A stretch of DNA of 64,000 nt from Neoechinorhynchus agilis (taxonomy: Eukaryota > Acanthocephala), in contig CM121342.1 in NCBI GenBank assembly GCA_051530055.1, positions 10,912,001 through 10,976,000 of the forward strand, given 5' to 3'. The notes under the pieces are model-generated. The model was not told the DNA's origin. It made no database searches and saw only the letters and a list, made by a program, of their open reading frames with translations. The translations under genes and the position numbers were made by a program. Below, piece after piece: positions 21,150 to 35,058 of this stretch (the first letter of the stretch is position 1; the number at the start of each line of letters is the position of its first letter).

Positions 21150-24100
21150 GTATTTACAAAAACCTGAGAAAGTGAATCCAATGATTTTTCGTGGTTAGAA
21201 GGACAGCTACTAAGACCGGTCAGTCGTTTAATGGATTCGGATCTAGTCGTGGTCTTTGAGAAAATGAACAGTGTAGCGAATGCGAGTTTTATGTTACTCG
21301 TTGTTCTCAATCGAACATGTCGATATCCTATAAGGAAAAAGGGATTTCAAGGAGAACGCATTTGCTGCAGTTATGGTTCTAACCTGTCTTTAGACATCGC
21401 AAAAGAATAACGCGTTGAGCGCAGACATGATTGCTGCTTGTTTCTACAACTTGAAAGCGAATAAAACACAAATCAGGCACTGATATGCGATAGTAGAACT
21501 CTTCTTGCCAAATTGGATTCAAGGAGTTTCTGTTGCTACTTTTCGTCTTCTTGACAGTGCAATCAATCGGTACGCCAGAAATGTCCACCTCTACATGAAC
21601 ACTGGCGTCGTATTGTGCTCCCTGAGTCAAGTATTGTCCGGAGATTATCTGAGACGGTTTTAGTTTAAGAAAACCCAATTATCACCAATTCGACAACCTT
21701 TAGCTTGAATTCTGACGAGGAAAAATGGTGTTCGCTCATGTTCGGATTGACTTTCCGGTACAAAGCATGTTTACCATCCCACATAAACGGCGGTTTAAGA
21801 ACGTATCCACAACTCCCATTTTGTTCAAACATCGCAACGTTAATAAGCTGACCAAAGTCGTACGTCTGGTAATTTGTGGCTGCCAGTTGGATTCCACATG
21901 ACCAAAAATGAATCGGATTATAGTTAGAAGACTCTATTCTGTATCCACTCGGATAACTACGGATCAATTGCGTTTGTGTATGACTGTTCAAATAGCACTC
22001 AATCATAATGACTGAACTAAAAGGGAATCGCAACTTACGCGATGACATCCATGGCTTGATTTTTACAAAGTCGCTTGGCTTTGGTTTCCATCAGGGAGAT
22101 TATCTGGTGACAAACCGATGATCTTCCAGTTCGAACAAGCTGCTCCACTTGGGCTAAAAAACCTATTCGATGAAAATTCTAAAGATACGCAGTCCAAAGT
22201 TTGTCTTCTAAAAACTAGGCAGCGTAATCCAAGTTCGCGCTACATTGTGCTTCGTTCAATGACACCGATAACTCAAATTTAAAATTTGATTTTAGTATCA
22301 CAAAAAAATCAATTGTTTTTGATTAAAATTGATATATTTCACCTTTTTACGCATTCCTACTTCCTAACTTGTGATTTAATATCCATAGAACATTTACGTA
22401 CCCGCATTAATCGCAGGAATCGACCGCCGCGAAGGAGCATTTTGGGAAGTTGAACTTATTGTGGAAGTCGATATATTAAGGCCTATGCATAAATGACAAT
22501 GTCTTAATTTGTCGCTCGAAAGGCTAACCTCGAAATTTCACCGACTCGGTATAGACGACGATATCCGACATTTCTTTGGCTACTACGATCGGCCTTTTCA
22601 CGGAAAAGCGATTTTCAACTGATTTCCTTCGCTGTCGTTTTCCGTCCTCTGGGTTACTTCCATAACTCTCGTTTTCGCTTCCAATCGATTCCTTATTCAG
22701 GGCCGAAAATTCAGTATCATCGAACTCATCATCATCTTCAAAGTCTTCGTCGATCCCGTTTGTACTGATTGAGTTCTTTAAAGGAAAACGCGATCATTTT
22801 CAAGTTGTTCCAGAGATGAGACATGGACTTACTCTTGTTTCGCTCGTTTGCTCGCTACTTGTTCTTACTTTCTTATTCTTTATCAGGATTTTGTATTTGA
22901 GCATCGAAGGCGATGGAAGTTGAGCGTCTCCAGTAATGTCCGAGTCGAACAGGTATTTGGATACTAGTTTGTCCCCGAGAACGCTCTTTTAATAGTAAAA
23001 AACAATATATACACGCGTTAAGTACCACTACAAACCGAGAATATTTCCGCCATTCTTGTCTGCTGAGGTAGTGAGCATCGATTTTCAATCGACAGAATTA
23101 AAGGATACGGCGATGTTGCAAAAGCTACGTCTCTTATTGCCTCTACGACGGTCTATAAGTTGACAAATTGTAATTGAAAGTATTATTACGAAAGGACCTT
23201 GAATGAGATTTTGCTTGTCAGGGTCCGACCATGGTATATAACCGGCCAACCGTCATCGCCGTCCCAGCAATCCAATTCAACGCACCTACAACCACTCAGA
23301 AGGATCTGAAAAGTAGTGTGGGTATTCGGGTTCAAGCTAAAGTTGAAACAAAAACCAACTTCTCGATAAACATCGACAGAAGATTCGCCTTTCAATTGGT
23401 GACCGGTGAGGTACGTATTATGGGAAGATGCTATGAAGTAATATGACAATGGGAAATCCATTTCCTATAATAAACGTTTTAAAGACCATAGACAGCACTG
23501 TCGACTAACATACCGTCTCAGCGACTTCAGTAAGTTCATGAGCAAAAGCATAGTTGTCTTTATCAAGAAGCATTCTTGCAAAACCTTCAAATGACATTTT
23601 TGCCTGTTCCCGTAGAGATTTATTTGGTTCATGTCTCTATGTTAAGAATACATAATGGATCCCAAAACCTCGACTAACTTGGATTAGTTCCAATATCTCA
23701 GTGTCCGAATATCGTTCATCCTGATATGTCGATAGAAACTCTTTCAACTGATCCTTGTTTATCAAGTAATTGCATTTGATATCAGTACAAATTGCATCGA
23801 ACGGAATGCAAGAAAGCGCAATCATATCGTAGACTCGTTGAAGCTTTGAATCACATTCGTCCGTCATGCAGTTGCGAGTTATTAGTGCTGTTAGTTTGAA
23901 ACAGGGAGTGAAATAAAGAGATAAAGAGATTACGCTGGGGTACATCTTAAAACTATACTACGGTTTCCAAAAATCTCTGCCCCCATGAGTCTTCAAACAG
24001 TAAAATGTGCGTACCTAGTCGGTTAGCAGGATCACTTGGGACAATTAATCGATTACTTTCGTTCGCTAAATCAACCATTGGGCAGTCCGCTGCGACTTCT

Positions 24101-27100
24101 GCAGGGATAGTGGAGAATAAATCCTTAAGATCCAGTCTGCAATTTATATAGAATGTTTGAAAGAGCTGGACGTAGTCGAGGAAGCTGAGTCGACTCTCCT
24201 GTAAAATAATTTTAGAATTGGACATGGCATCTCCAATCACTTTTCGATTGTCCGATGACTGCTTTTCTGGAGCACTTGAGAATGATGATGATTTTAGTTT
24301 GCCACTACTATTATTGTGCTTTCTAGGTATCCGAGACATGAAACTCGTGTGATCGAATGAAGCTGCTCGTTTGTCGCACTGTTCTATGTCGGCGTTTGAT
24401 TCCGAAGCAAAACTGAACGACGATTCCGGACATCGCTCTAACTAAATAATACAGAGATAAATAATTTAACCGGAGTCAGAACTGGAGCGGATTAGAAATT
24501 TAAATAGTTTGTTGGAAATCAAACTGAAAAGTCTCGCCTAAACATACCAAGATCTTATTCCTGAAAGTAGCTCGGCTTTTTTTTGAATTCATCGTGGACC
24601 GGGATCCAGACCAAAGAGATTCCTTGCTTGACATACTTGGATTCTTGTAGAATAAGTGTTTACCTCCGAATCTCTTAAAAAACAAGAAACGATATCGTCC
24701 ATGATTTTCGCAAAATTAATCTTACTGTGATTGCGTCCAGAGGTGAAGGTCCACAAGGAAGTTGACTCTCCTCGTCGTTAGGAAGGGAGAAATGCTCACC
24801 GATGAAATATTCTTTAAGCAGCAATATGCGATTATCAAGGCAATTGTAGACCTTGTGAAGTGACCGTAAAAGCTTCTGAAGTCCTGCTGACCAGACGGCA
24901 CTCGTGTTCTTTGGAGCATAGAAGTTCAAATGCCAAAAATATGATCGAATGAAGATAGAATTCACATAAACGACTAACCTTTGTTCACTTACGGTGGATC
25001 CGAAACAGATCGTCATTCCGGTAAAATCTACATCAGTACCCATAAACATAAGTTCTGAGTTGACAGTTGGAAGAGCTTCAGATGGACAAATGTGTTTAAC
25101 GAAGAATAAATTCAGAAACCCGTCATTTGATCCGATTGAGTAATATTTGAGGTCGCGGTCACAGAAGCGCCGTAGCATCAATTGCCGGTACTTCTCGTCT
25201 GCGAAAAGCAAATCTTGATTTGAAGCCATGGTTTCCTTTTCGTTTCTCCATGACACAGGCGACCAGACAAGGGTTGAGCCATCGCAAGTGAGCGACAGAG
25301 TAACGAACGAGGCGGTCGACGAATCTGGATCGCTTATTAGGAACGTAGAACCATTTTGCATAACCTGTAGAGCTCCCAGGTCTTGGAAATAGTGAAATGG
25401 CACAAAGGAAACGCAGTGCTTCCACCGATACGATTCTATGGGACTGTAGACCGAAGTATTCATGCAATATAGCATGTCTGGCTCGTGTTTCTTCAGACTC
25501 TGGGACTTTGTGGAATAAGTACATTTACCGTCATCACCGATAACGCGAATGGCAATCACATCTTGCTGTTTTCCAAGCTCGTCACTATTGACACTAATGA
25601 CGAAAAGTAATTGAACAGGGTGGAATCAATAAGGATTATTTACTAACCTTTCAGCAATCGATAGTTTGCTTTTCCTATGACCCCCGCAATCTTCATTTTG
25701 ATTACAGCATCGCATTACAAGCGTTCGGCGAAGTCGGTCATGACAAAACTCAATATCCTTGAGTACAATTCGGACTAAATCCACTTTCCTAATATTGAGT
25801 ATTCCACCAACTGACACACGAGTGAAGTATTTATGTTGGCCATAAAACGGAGCGATAGCCTTTAAAAATGAATTGTCCAAAGTGTTTGCAAATAAAGCTC
25901 ACTCCCACCTCTACAGATTTGTGAGATTCCCCTCGACACGCCAGCGTCAACGAAGGGACATCATGCAGAATATTTCTGAGGTCTTTAAGGAACATTATGA
26001 AGAAAGGGACCACTTTACATTTAGGAATATCCAGAGCTTTACTGAGAGCTAAACTGACTTTTGCACTTCTCTCTGTGGTGCTGAAGTCGTCGAACAATTT
26101 GCTGATTGTTGTGCATTCGGCCGGTACAGAAACCCACAGAAGTTTAAATTGCTCAGTTCTTATTTGCAAATATAATTTTGGCAGTTATTAGATAATATAA
26201 TTTTAAAAGCAGAATTACCTGAGAGCCGAAACGATTTCCATTGCGCCATTAAAGTTGCCGATGTTCCAGCATGTGGATGCGCATTTGAGGAAGGATAGAA
26301 GTAGGGCTCGTCTTAGAGCGAAGTTACTTTCTGATAAAATGGTTCGCTTTACGAATCTTGTTACTTTATGATACCGATCCAAGAGTTCGGTTACTGATCC
26401 AGTGGAGTCGGCACCCGTTGTGCTACTAATACTCGAATCTCCGCTGGCACCATTACGCGTCAGTGTTAGAAACCGCAAATATTGAAGAGGCTTCACATTC
26501 AGAAATATCTTATGTTCAATATTAGTCAATCTTATCGCCATTTCCTCAGGGAACATTAGAAGTGATTTCAGGTCGTCGATGTCGCCGTCAATCGATTCAT
26601 TACCCACATATGTAGGCTGATCGAAAATTTCGAGCCTTGAGTAAAATATGTGGGACATGTCCTTTGACCTTTGGGACGTGAACTCCTTAATATTAACTAT
26701 TTCCCATAAATAAGTGGCCATGGATAAGAGAGCGTCGTTCCGGTCCACGAGTAAATGCCAACTGTTCAAATTAAAATCAAGAATAAGTTCAATTCTTCGC
26801 CTGTAGTTTTTATATTTTTCAAAAAACCATTTTCGAAGCTCCGAAACGTTTTGTTCCCGAATAATTGTGTGTTTTTTCCGGTGCAAAACATATAGTTTAT
26901 CCGATTTTAGGATTAAAATCCTTGGAATCTTAGCGGTGCTATCAGCGTAAACTAGCTCATGAACGGTGTACGACGTGGCTCCATAAGCTGGTAGACTTTG
27001 AACTACTCGAATGTAGAACTCTTTGAGTTTTTGGATATCGTCACTGAACGAAAGTTGACATATCTTTTGCCACTTTTTCTATATTTATACTAGGTGAACG

Positions 27101-28812
27101 TATCAAAAAAAGTTTCCTACCAATAGAAGAAGATGCTTTCTTCGACTTTCCAATCCAGTAAAGCAGCTAAAGCAGTTCACAGATCGAAATGGATAGTGTT
27201 TGTTGAGGCAAGGTAGTAGTGTCGAAGAAGCCCGTCTTGGATTCAGCTCATTTAGAAATTTGTTCAATTGGTCTGACGACGAGTCTTGTGATAGTTCTAA
27301 AGCAAAAAAAGAAATATTAAGACGCTAAAGCATTCACATACGACTCGAAGTTTCGTTGCATAGCAAATGGATTTGCAACTGAATAGCAGCTAATGTTGCT
27401 TTTTCATCCGCGGAACAAATAATCTGTCCAGATTCAATTTGACGCTTCATCTACAACTTCATCTTTCATAACCATCTTCAACTACTTATCCACTGACCTC
27501 AAAAAATGTTTTTCCATTTCGTTTGTGCAACAAGTAACTCAAACTGTCGAAATTGGTTTGGCCGCCCTAAACAATACGAAGTAGACAGCCTAGGAGAAGC
27601 ATAAAATCTTTTTACATTATCTGAGATGACTTTCTTAAGTGCAGGTATGACTGGATGGACCACAATCTTCAGCTTTTCAAGAAGGGTTACTAATTTAGAG
27701 AATTCTTCGTGAACCATGGTATCTAATACAATTTATAGAGACGATTTTTCTAATCCGAACCAGCCATCCTACCTTTCAAATCATCTTCAAACTTCAAAAT
27801 CCAAAACCGAATAAAATCGAGGATTTCAACGAGTGACTGATTATCATCCATTTGTCCATCTTTTCCCGATTTTACCGATTGAAAATAAACGTTGCCAGAG
27901 TCGTCAAGAGACGTCAGGTCTGTAAGTGAGCTTTGTGATTCAAAAAAATCTTCACATGGATTACTGTCACTTCTTGGTGGCACCGGAGGACTCATTTTCG
28001 GATTATCGTGACTCGAGCATCCGAACGCTTTTTTGAACAATGATTTCCGACTTTTGGATAGAGGAATGTCAGAATTACACCGACGAACGTTTTGATCGAA
28101 TGGATTCAGAAGGGAATATTCATCTATGAAGTTCTTTTGGTTACCGAAACTCCTGGATAATAAAGATTTCAAATTAGATCCAACGTTCGGTTGCGAGGTA
28201 GATCTATGCTTTGTGAATAGAGCAGATAGTGTATTTTTGGTCCGATTCGAGCGTTGACTCTGAGAATAATTTCGTTCATCGTCGCTCTGAGCGTATTTTT
28301 CAATCGATGGCTTTTTCTCTGTCCATCTCCGCACTTTGAGATGCTGTGAGTATGCATTATTGGATACAGTATTGCGCCTCTTTAAGTCACTTGTGCCTTG
28401 AACTTGAAGTGATTGGTTCTGGCACTGCCGTATCTTTCTTCGGTCGTACACTTCTTGGGATAAGACGTTCGATAATCGATGTCGAAGGACTCGAATAACT
28501 ATTAGTGGATGGACAACCGAAGAAAGATAGGGAAGGTGTCTATAGCAGTCTTCAGATGGTGTGTAGAATCTATTTCCTTGTTTATCGACTACCACTTTTA
28601 AACCCTGAAAATTATGAATTCTTTTAAGCAGAATAATGTATACTCGCACCTTTAAGAATCTATCGATTATTTTCTCCAAACTTATTCCGGCTATAGGCTG
28701 CCAAATAGTGGAGACGACCTGGTCGCCGACAATAGAGCTGTACAGTAGAAGGTCTTCTGATTCTGCGCAGAATTCGTCAAGCTGAGGTTGACTCAAAGGT
28801 CCACATCCACCT
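21150..28812 (-). CDS. Phospholipase C epsilon-like: RasGEF plus PLC core
   Basis: This multi-exon gene is read from high to low coordinates. A Ser-rich N-terminal exon (27,750-28,812) may end in a RasGEF-N-like helix ([20 protein letters not shown]). The CDC25 RasGEF catalytic domain follows (26,890-25,830), with [30 protein letters not shown] and [22 protein letters not shown]-like region lies at 25.6-24.6 kb and an EF-hand region at 24.4-23.5 kb. The X box (23,461-22,870) has the catalytic set [18 protein letters not shown] and [10 protein letters not shown]. In SIENRCS the catalytic Glu is kept, but the usual His after ENx is Arg. The Y box (about 22,600-21,700) has [22 protein letters not shown] and [17 protein letters not shown]2 domain (about 21,680-21,150) ends near GYRHVRLRT. 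Only PLC epsilon joins a RasGEF to PLC; it cleaves PIP2 and activates Ras-family GTPases. No C-terminal RA domains are visible. Exact exon edges were not all resolved. Confidence 0.85.
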
Positions 28813-29115
28813 GCGTGAAGTGTAAATGAAAAGAATTCTCGATGTAGACAGTTTAGATGCAGTCCAAAAAGAAAAATTCAAAGATTGAATGATTTGGTTG
28901 ACAGACTAATTTTAGAAAAATTAAAAGGTTACGAATTTGTGATTTTTTGCAAAAAAATTCAATCAACTAAAGCAAGCACAAGCTATCAATGAAGCGAAAC
29001 ACTAAATTCGTATTTAAATTTGTGATTTGCATTAATAACTTTTAAATTAAATAAAATAATCGCTGTTTCTTTCAATTTAAAAATATGATTTTTTTAAGTT
29101 TCTTTTAAATATGTT

Positions 29116-32100
29116 TTAAAATTGCTTACCCTCAATATCTGATATATCGATTCCGATAATAAGCCTGGTTTCTTGGCCCATATAGACAAGCACTCTACTC
29201 GTAAGCAGTATTACGTACTTCACGAATCTCCCTCCTAATGGTTTACTATTCAAATTTTTCGCTTGCTGAAATCGGCAAAGAAGATTCATGAGGGTTTTTG
29301 GGATATCAGCCAATATTATTGATTTATGTGAATTTGGATTCAGAGCGATACATCCCATGGCTTGTATGGCATTCGTTCTTGTTTTAGAAAATCTCATATT
29401 AGAACGAATGCGTTAGAAGGAGACAAAGGGTGTGTGGATCTGTTTTATGATTGAGGAGATCATTTAGAAGTTGAAGGTTGGTGGATGATGAGAGAAGTTT
29501 TTGAAAAGATTGGTAATGGGATAATATAGCCAGCAGGCGAGCAGCCATGATGGCAATGCAGTGATTGGCACAAGTGGACGCTCGAGTAGACGGTGTGCAT
29601 TTTATAGGTTCAGTTGTGCTTTTCACTTTTCTTGTGATGATTTCCAATAACTGTTGGGGTGTGATTGACTGTTGAAGTGAGGCAAACGGATCCTTGAGCG
29701 GTTCGGTAACGTTGTCGTTTGTATCGTGCCGTCTTCGTCTATTTGGGATCTTCTTTGTTCTAATGGAGAGTGGTAATGTTTCACTAAACAATAGTCCACT
29801 CAATCGATTATTTATTTCTTTGCCGGATATCTTCTCTTCCATAAGGAATTCAGCTCTTTTAGACTCCGGCAAATACCACGATTTGTACTCCGAAGGGTGG
29901 AATAGGTTATGATGAGCATAAACGTCGAACAATCGATTTATACATGAGAACGCCGTGAATTGCAGAATATGGTTGTCAGCGTTGACTACCTCAGTCACAA
30001 GACTTAAAAGATCCTTCGTTTGGGTGTAGAACTTTTCGATGTGATTTTTAACATCCATATTTCTCACAAAGTCTTCGTAGCAACCCTACAAAAGCGATAG
30101 TCTTGTTATGAAAGCGAGAATTTTTTTATAGAAAATCAGACGACGGATATGAGAAAAAATACGCAGATAAGAAAATAGTTAAGTATTCGAGTCACCAGAA
30201 TGTGTCAAATGGCTTATTTCTGCCAAAATTCTTTCAATTGGCATGTTGCTCAACAATTTTGATTACTAGAAATGAGCCGCTTTCTTACTATTTGGCGGAG
30301 TCGTATCAAATGATCTTGAGAGGGATCCAACCGCACTCATCAATTACGACTCGTCGGCAATACCCCCATTTCGCATTTCTTATCGATGCCATATCGTAAA
30401 TAGAATTTATCCGATACCCTAATGATGATTAGCGCACCTAGTAGAAACGCCGTTTCTCGGAAAAATTCTCAAGTTAAAAAGAACACAGTAACTCAGGTTT
30501 TGATATTGCTATGTTCATCGGCGATTTTCGATTAGGAAACAGTTAAAGACCTCTTGCTACGAAAAGGTCAATGACCGAAATCATTATTATGAGACATCAG
30601 TTACAATAGATCCAAGAAAAGAGCTGAAATTTCATAAAAGTTCAACATGTATCATCAATAGAATTGCCAACGATTAGTGTACAATAAACCGAATTTAATT
30701 AAGTAAAAAAGCTGTACAAAAATTCAACAGATTACTAGTTTTTCATCGGTTGTGATCGTCTAGAAATTAACAGTTTTATATCATTTCGAAAACTATTCAA
30801 TTTTGATGAATAAATGGCTCATTGCGAGTTAGATATTTCTAAAGACACACATGAATCATTGTTTAATTTTTGTTGTGCCGTAAAATCGTACCTTAAAATT
30901 TCTTGCTATTTCAAACAAATTTTTCATTCAATTCGCATACCTTTATCATGTTCATAAGAAGTTCAGCAATGCTTGCTGACTCCGAAGGTATTGTCTTAAC
31001 CATCTCAGTAAATTCCCTTATATGTTGCGACAAGGTGCCAATCAGTTTCATATTGCACTCTGGAGCTCGCGCAATCGATAAAAGTTTTCCCAATCTGCCA
31101 CTCATGTAGTCGCTATGAGTGCTGCCTAAATGAACTATTTAGGCGAACGTAATGTGTGCAACGACAAAAAAGGAGGTTTCGTACCTTCACTTGATAAGAC
31201 TCGGTGTCGGGATATATCCGATTTCCCTCCACGAAAACTGCCCTATTTGGTGAAACCGCCTCACGAAGATATAGACAAAAAACAACTCTTACTGCATCAG
31301 AAACGGGATTCATTTGCGATATTCCATCGATTGACAATCGATTACTTCCTGTTTCAGCGCTGTGTACCGGTTGATCGTCCATTTTTTGAGAACAATTCGA
31401 TGAATGTTCATCAATTTCGTTTATTGAGCACAGATTGTTGCTCGAAGTTTGCTTCCCACCCGCTGAGAGTTTCTTTTTCTTCGACATGGTCGATTTTGCT
31501 TCTCGTTTGAGCCTCGATGAAATTCTTCGTCGAATCGAAACGGATGTGGAGTTCTGATTGTTTCTTCGCCGACTGCGAGTTCGGTTCAATGCGTCTTCGA
31601 CCTCTCGATCAATGAATTCCTCTTGGAAAAGGATGATCTCAGGCCATATATCGAATGAAGATTGACCAAAAATATTTCTTAGATGTACTCGTGCGATATT
31701 ATCTATCAACAGCCTTGCCATTTCTTCATTTTTTTGAAGACACGCTATATGCAGTGGTGTACATCCAAGTCCATCCTGGGAATTGACTCTTGCGCCATGT
31801 TTGATTAACACATTTACAGCTTCAAGGTTCTTGGAGTATATCGCAAGGAATATTGGTGGTAGGCAATGAAGATATTGATCAGTATATACATCAGGAAGAT
31901 CAGATTCACTCAAACGTTGAGTATCCCGTGGAATAGGTGGTAGCTGAGAAATAATCTGAGTTGTATCGGCGTCAACCCTATCTGGATCCATTCCAAATCT
32001 CAAACATAGTTTCAATGAATTCAGAGCATTGTTTCTAATAGCTATGTGAACAAAATTTAATACCTTCGAAGAATTCTCGGTCTTCTCGTCCACGCGGTTC

Positions 32101-32456
32101 TTTTTTTTCCTCTCCAACAAACACCGAACTACATTCTTGTCGTCGTCGATAATCGCCTGTTCAAGTGCAGTGCTCGTATAGAGCATATTGACGGACGATC
32201 GATCATCTCGGCTCGAGTGGAAGGATCCGCGATAGGAGCCCTTGTTGCGAGTGGTACGTGAACTCGATCTAATGTCTTCTCCATAATCAGAATAAAATTT
32301 TGTTGACGAATTGCTAGTCATAGAGCCCGCTGATGTCGCTTCTGACTCATGAAAGTGCTCGCAGCTACTGCCATAATTAGCACTTGATGGCACATTGAGC
32401 AAGTTTGATGAGTGCTGGCTGGATTGGAAGCTTCGAGCATCGAATGATCTATTCAT
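29116..32456 (-). CDS. Ankyrin- plus armadillo-type repeat protein
   Basis: The first exon (32,456 to about 31,180) encodes a Ser-rich N-terminus. Ankyrin repeats follow: STALEQAIIDDDKNVVRCLL, NFVHIAIRNNALNSLKLCL, PPIFLAIYSKNLEAVNVLI and GCTPLHIACLQKNEEMARLL. A Lys/Arg-rich stretch comes next (about residues 290-330). A short exon near 31,105-30,943 encodes a helical pair (SGRLGKLLSIAR) and ends at a GTATGC donor. The exon at 30,067-29,399 and the piece at 29,397-29,116 are helical, armadillo/HEAT-like (ILQFTAFSCINRLFDVYAH, NAIQAMGCIALNPNSHKSII). These two pieces are in different frames, so a sequence error, frameshift or missed intron sits near 29,398. The last piece ends at a GGTAAGC donor (near 29,128) whose nearest acceptor (28,812) opens the N-terminal exon given to the PLC gene. 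I do not recognise the orthologue. Confidence 0.6.
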
Positions 32457-32469
32457 TGATCAGACAGCG

Positions 32470-35050
32470 AAAATCAGAATATCAAAATCATCTAAGGTTC
32501 TAAGAAACGAGGTTGTGTGTTTAAAGAGAAACAGAAGATGGACTTTGATTCTCTGAAATGACAGATCCCAGAAGGGTGTTTGACAAGGTTGACAATTTGT
32601 CAAGGCAAAAACACAAACATGAGAACTTAGAAATTCGCATTTTTATCCATGACACATCAACTAATAAGGAAAGAGTTGATCCCACTCCAATGAGTCCAAA
32701 ACTTTTTGTATTCACCTTAAAACACGAGCTCAATCCGTAAAAGTAAATAAAATTACTTGAACCTCCTTACAGTTTAAACTCTGTTACGGTAGACAGAAAG
32801 ATGAACCTAATATTAGTTGAAAATGGTACTAATTTTTAATAAGCATTAATCTGCCACTAATTACAAAATGGCGATAATTGAAAAAACCCTCTAAAAACAA
32901 GCACGTCAATTTGCGTAGGTATACTCAATTTAAAAAAGGGGGGTTTTCGCGATGCAATAATTTATCAGGAAAGATATTTTAAAGATTTTTGATGACCATA
33001 CGTTGTTTATTTTCAATAACCCCGAATGAAATTCTTTTCTTAAACTTGTCCACAAGTCAAGGACAAATTGTGCTAACTAATTAAATACATGATAGATGCT
33101 AACCGTCCTTAAATGTCAATTCGTTTTTTTATGGGAAATGCTAAAAGCGATTCGATTGATTAAGACACATACACATTTTCTGTAGAAGTGAAATTAACTT
33201 TTCGTTTAAGTAACGATCGATAAGCAGTTGTTTAAGTAAAGAAAGTTTTCAGTTCCCAGGGTATTTTATAACGAATATACAATAAAAGTCACGAGGATCC
33301 TAGAAACGCCTCGGACTATTGTACACCTTAAACAACCGAACCCTTATTATTGGTGTGTGTATGTTTTTCGATAGCCTGGACTACTCACGAAGCGCACTTT
33401 CCATGAGTGTAAATATCAATGCTGTCAACGCGTTTCTATATCATGTTTACATTTCCCAGCCGGTGCCATATATAGGCGGCAATCTCGCTTAGACAGACGA
33501 AGGCATGTATTAGATATATCGACTCGATGATTTCCAAGTCTGACATTTTTGCGATGCTGCAAACATTAAGATTGCTCAGTGACCTGTATTGTGTTCAGTG
33601 ACTGTTGACAGCCGTCGTGTCGAAATTAATGCCTTCCAACCGGTGAGCGGAAGGATATGCCGTCAAGCGGATTCCACGTACTCCGTGTTTAACATAAGCA
33701 GAACGTCTCTCGGAAAAACGATGATAAATAGCGCAAAAAAGAAACCTTATATATTGTCGTCCATTTTCCATCCGTTGTTCCAGTTCTAGTGGAGATGAAG
33801 GCGTATTTAGAGATATTTCCGACGTATCTTTGCTAACGAGCAAGAGATAAACGTTTCGACGCGCATCGCATGCGCACGGGAATCCGTAAGTGATGAACCT
33901 CGAGTCGACGTGGAGAAACCCTGGAGAAGTTCCTTGACATCTAATCCGCCTTCTTGCCTTTGAAGGAGTAACTAAACATTGGTTATAGAAGGTCAAATAA
34001 GCTCGTTCGGGATCTCATGTTCGTACCACCATTAGATTCTTTAATGTTAATGGGAGAACATGTGTCTAATGTGCTGTAAAATAGCGCATGCACTCATTTG
34101 GTGCCATTTGCATTCCAGGGTTTCTCGGCGACGTTTTTGCCTCCCTGATTGGCTCATAAATGTTGTGAGTCTTGAATACGGTGATGGGAAATATGTAAAG
34201 TGGCATAATTACCACTAAAAATGAATCGATGTGAAATCAAAGATCAAATGGAGAAGACACAATATGCTGATGAAATAACATATATTGAGTTTTTGTTATA
34301 ATGAAACCGCGAATCAGAAGAGAGGAGCCGATTGAATTCATTAGAAATTTATTTAATCACGTTTGGCAGACACGAGTTGCATGGCGTCGAAGAATAATCA
34401 CTTTATAAAGACCACACTGGCTGATTTAATGTCATTTGCCGGGAAACAAATTGGATCCTTCACCCGATGATTCGCAGGCGTCCTTGATTTCGTGCAGAGG
34501 CCGTCGTATCTTTAACTCCGTCCTAGAGATATCTTCTCTATCGGCTACAAAACGCGTTCTTGATTACTGATGATAACAATTATCAGCCCGGTTTTTGTAA
34601 CTCTTTGTTTCTGGCACTATAAGTGGACTCAATTCTGTGCTGATTACATGCATTCGCTTTTAATCGAGAGCTTAAATCGTCTAGTGTTCTTTAGTAATTA
34701 TAAAAACCTCTACCTTCGAAAAATCAACACGATTTGGCTAATGGTAAAATCACTATTGAAAACATGGACCATTACACCAAGACGGCAGCTGAGTGATCCA
34801 CAGTGGGTCTCGTTTTTTTGTCGAAAACAAGTGAGCCTATAGATCGGAGCAACTGCTTTGCCTATGAAACACCAGCCACAATTTGAGTATATTTTTGCTT
34901 CCTCGACTTTACCGACTACCAAAAAACACTCAGCCAACTGTCGTCATTGGGAAATTATGCTTGTGTGTACTACAAAACAATTGAGTGTGATTTGAGCAAA
35001 ACAAATCTATCTTCTCCACAGTATAAATGTTCGCTCGAACGTTCTTGTAA
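32470..35050. other. Long intergenic region with one LINE scrap
   Basis: I see no convincing gene. A frame at 33,595-33,996 (minus) has no family resemblance. At 34,765-34,825 a stretch containing GACGGCAGCTGAGTGATCCA matches the 3' end of the LINE at the window start (1,550-1,585) in the same orientation. Otherwise the sequence is AT-rich and unique-looking. Confidence 0.5.
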
Positions 35051-35058
35051 CGGTAACA

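Noticed and set aside
33595-33996. A 133-residue minus-strand gene
   Set aside because: Composition and lack of any recognisable motif suggest a chance open frame, and an equally good frame overlaps on the other strand.
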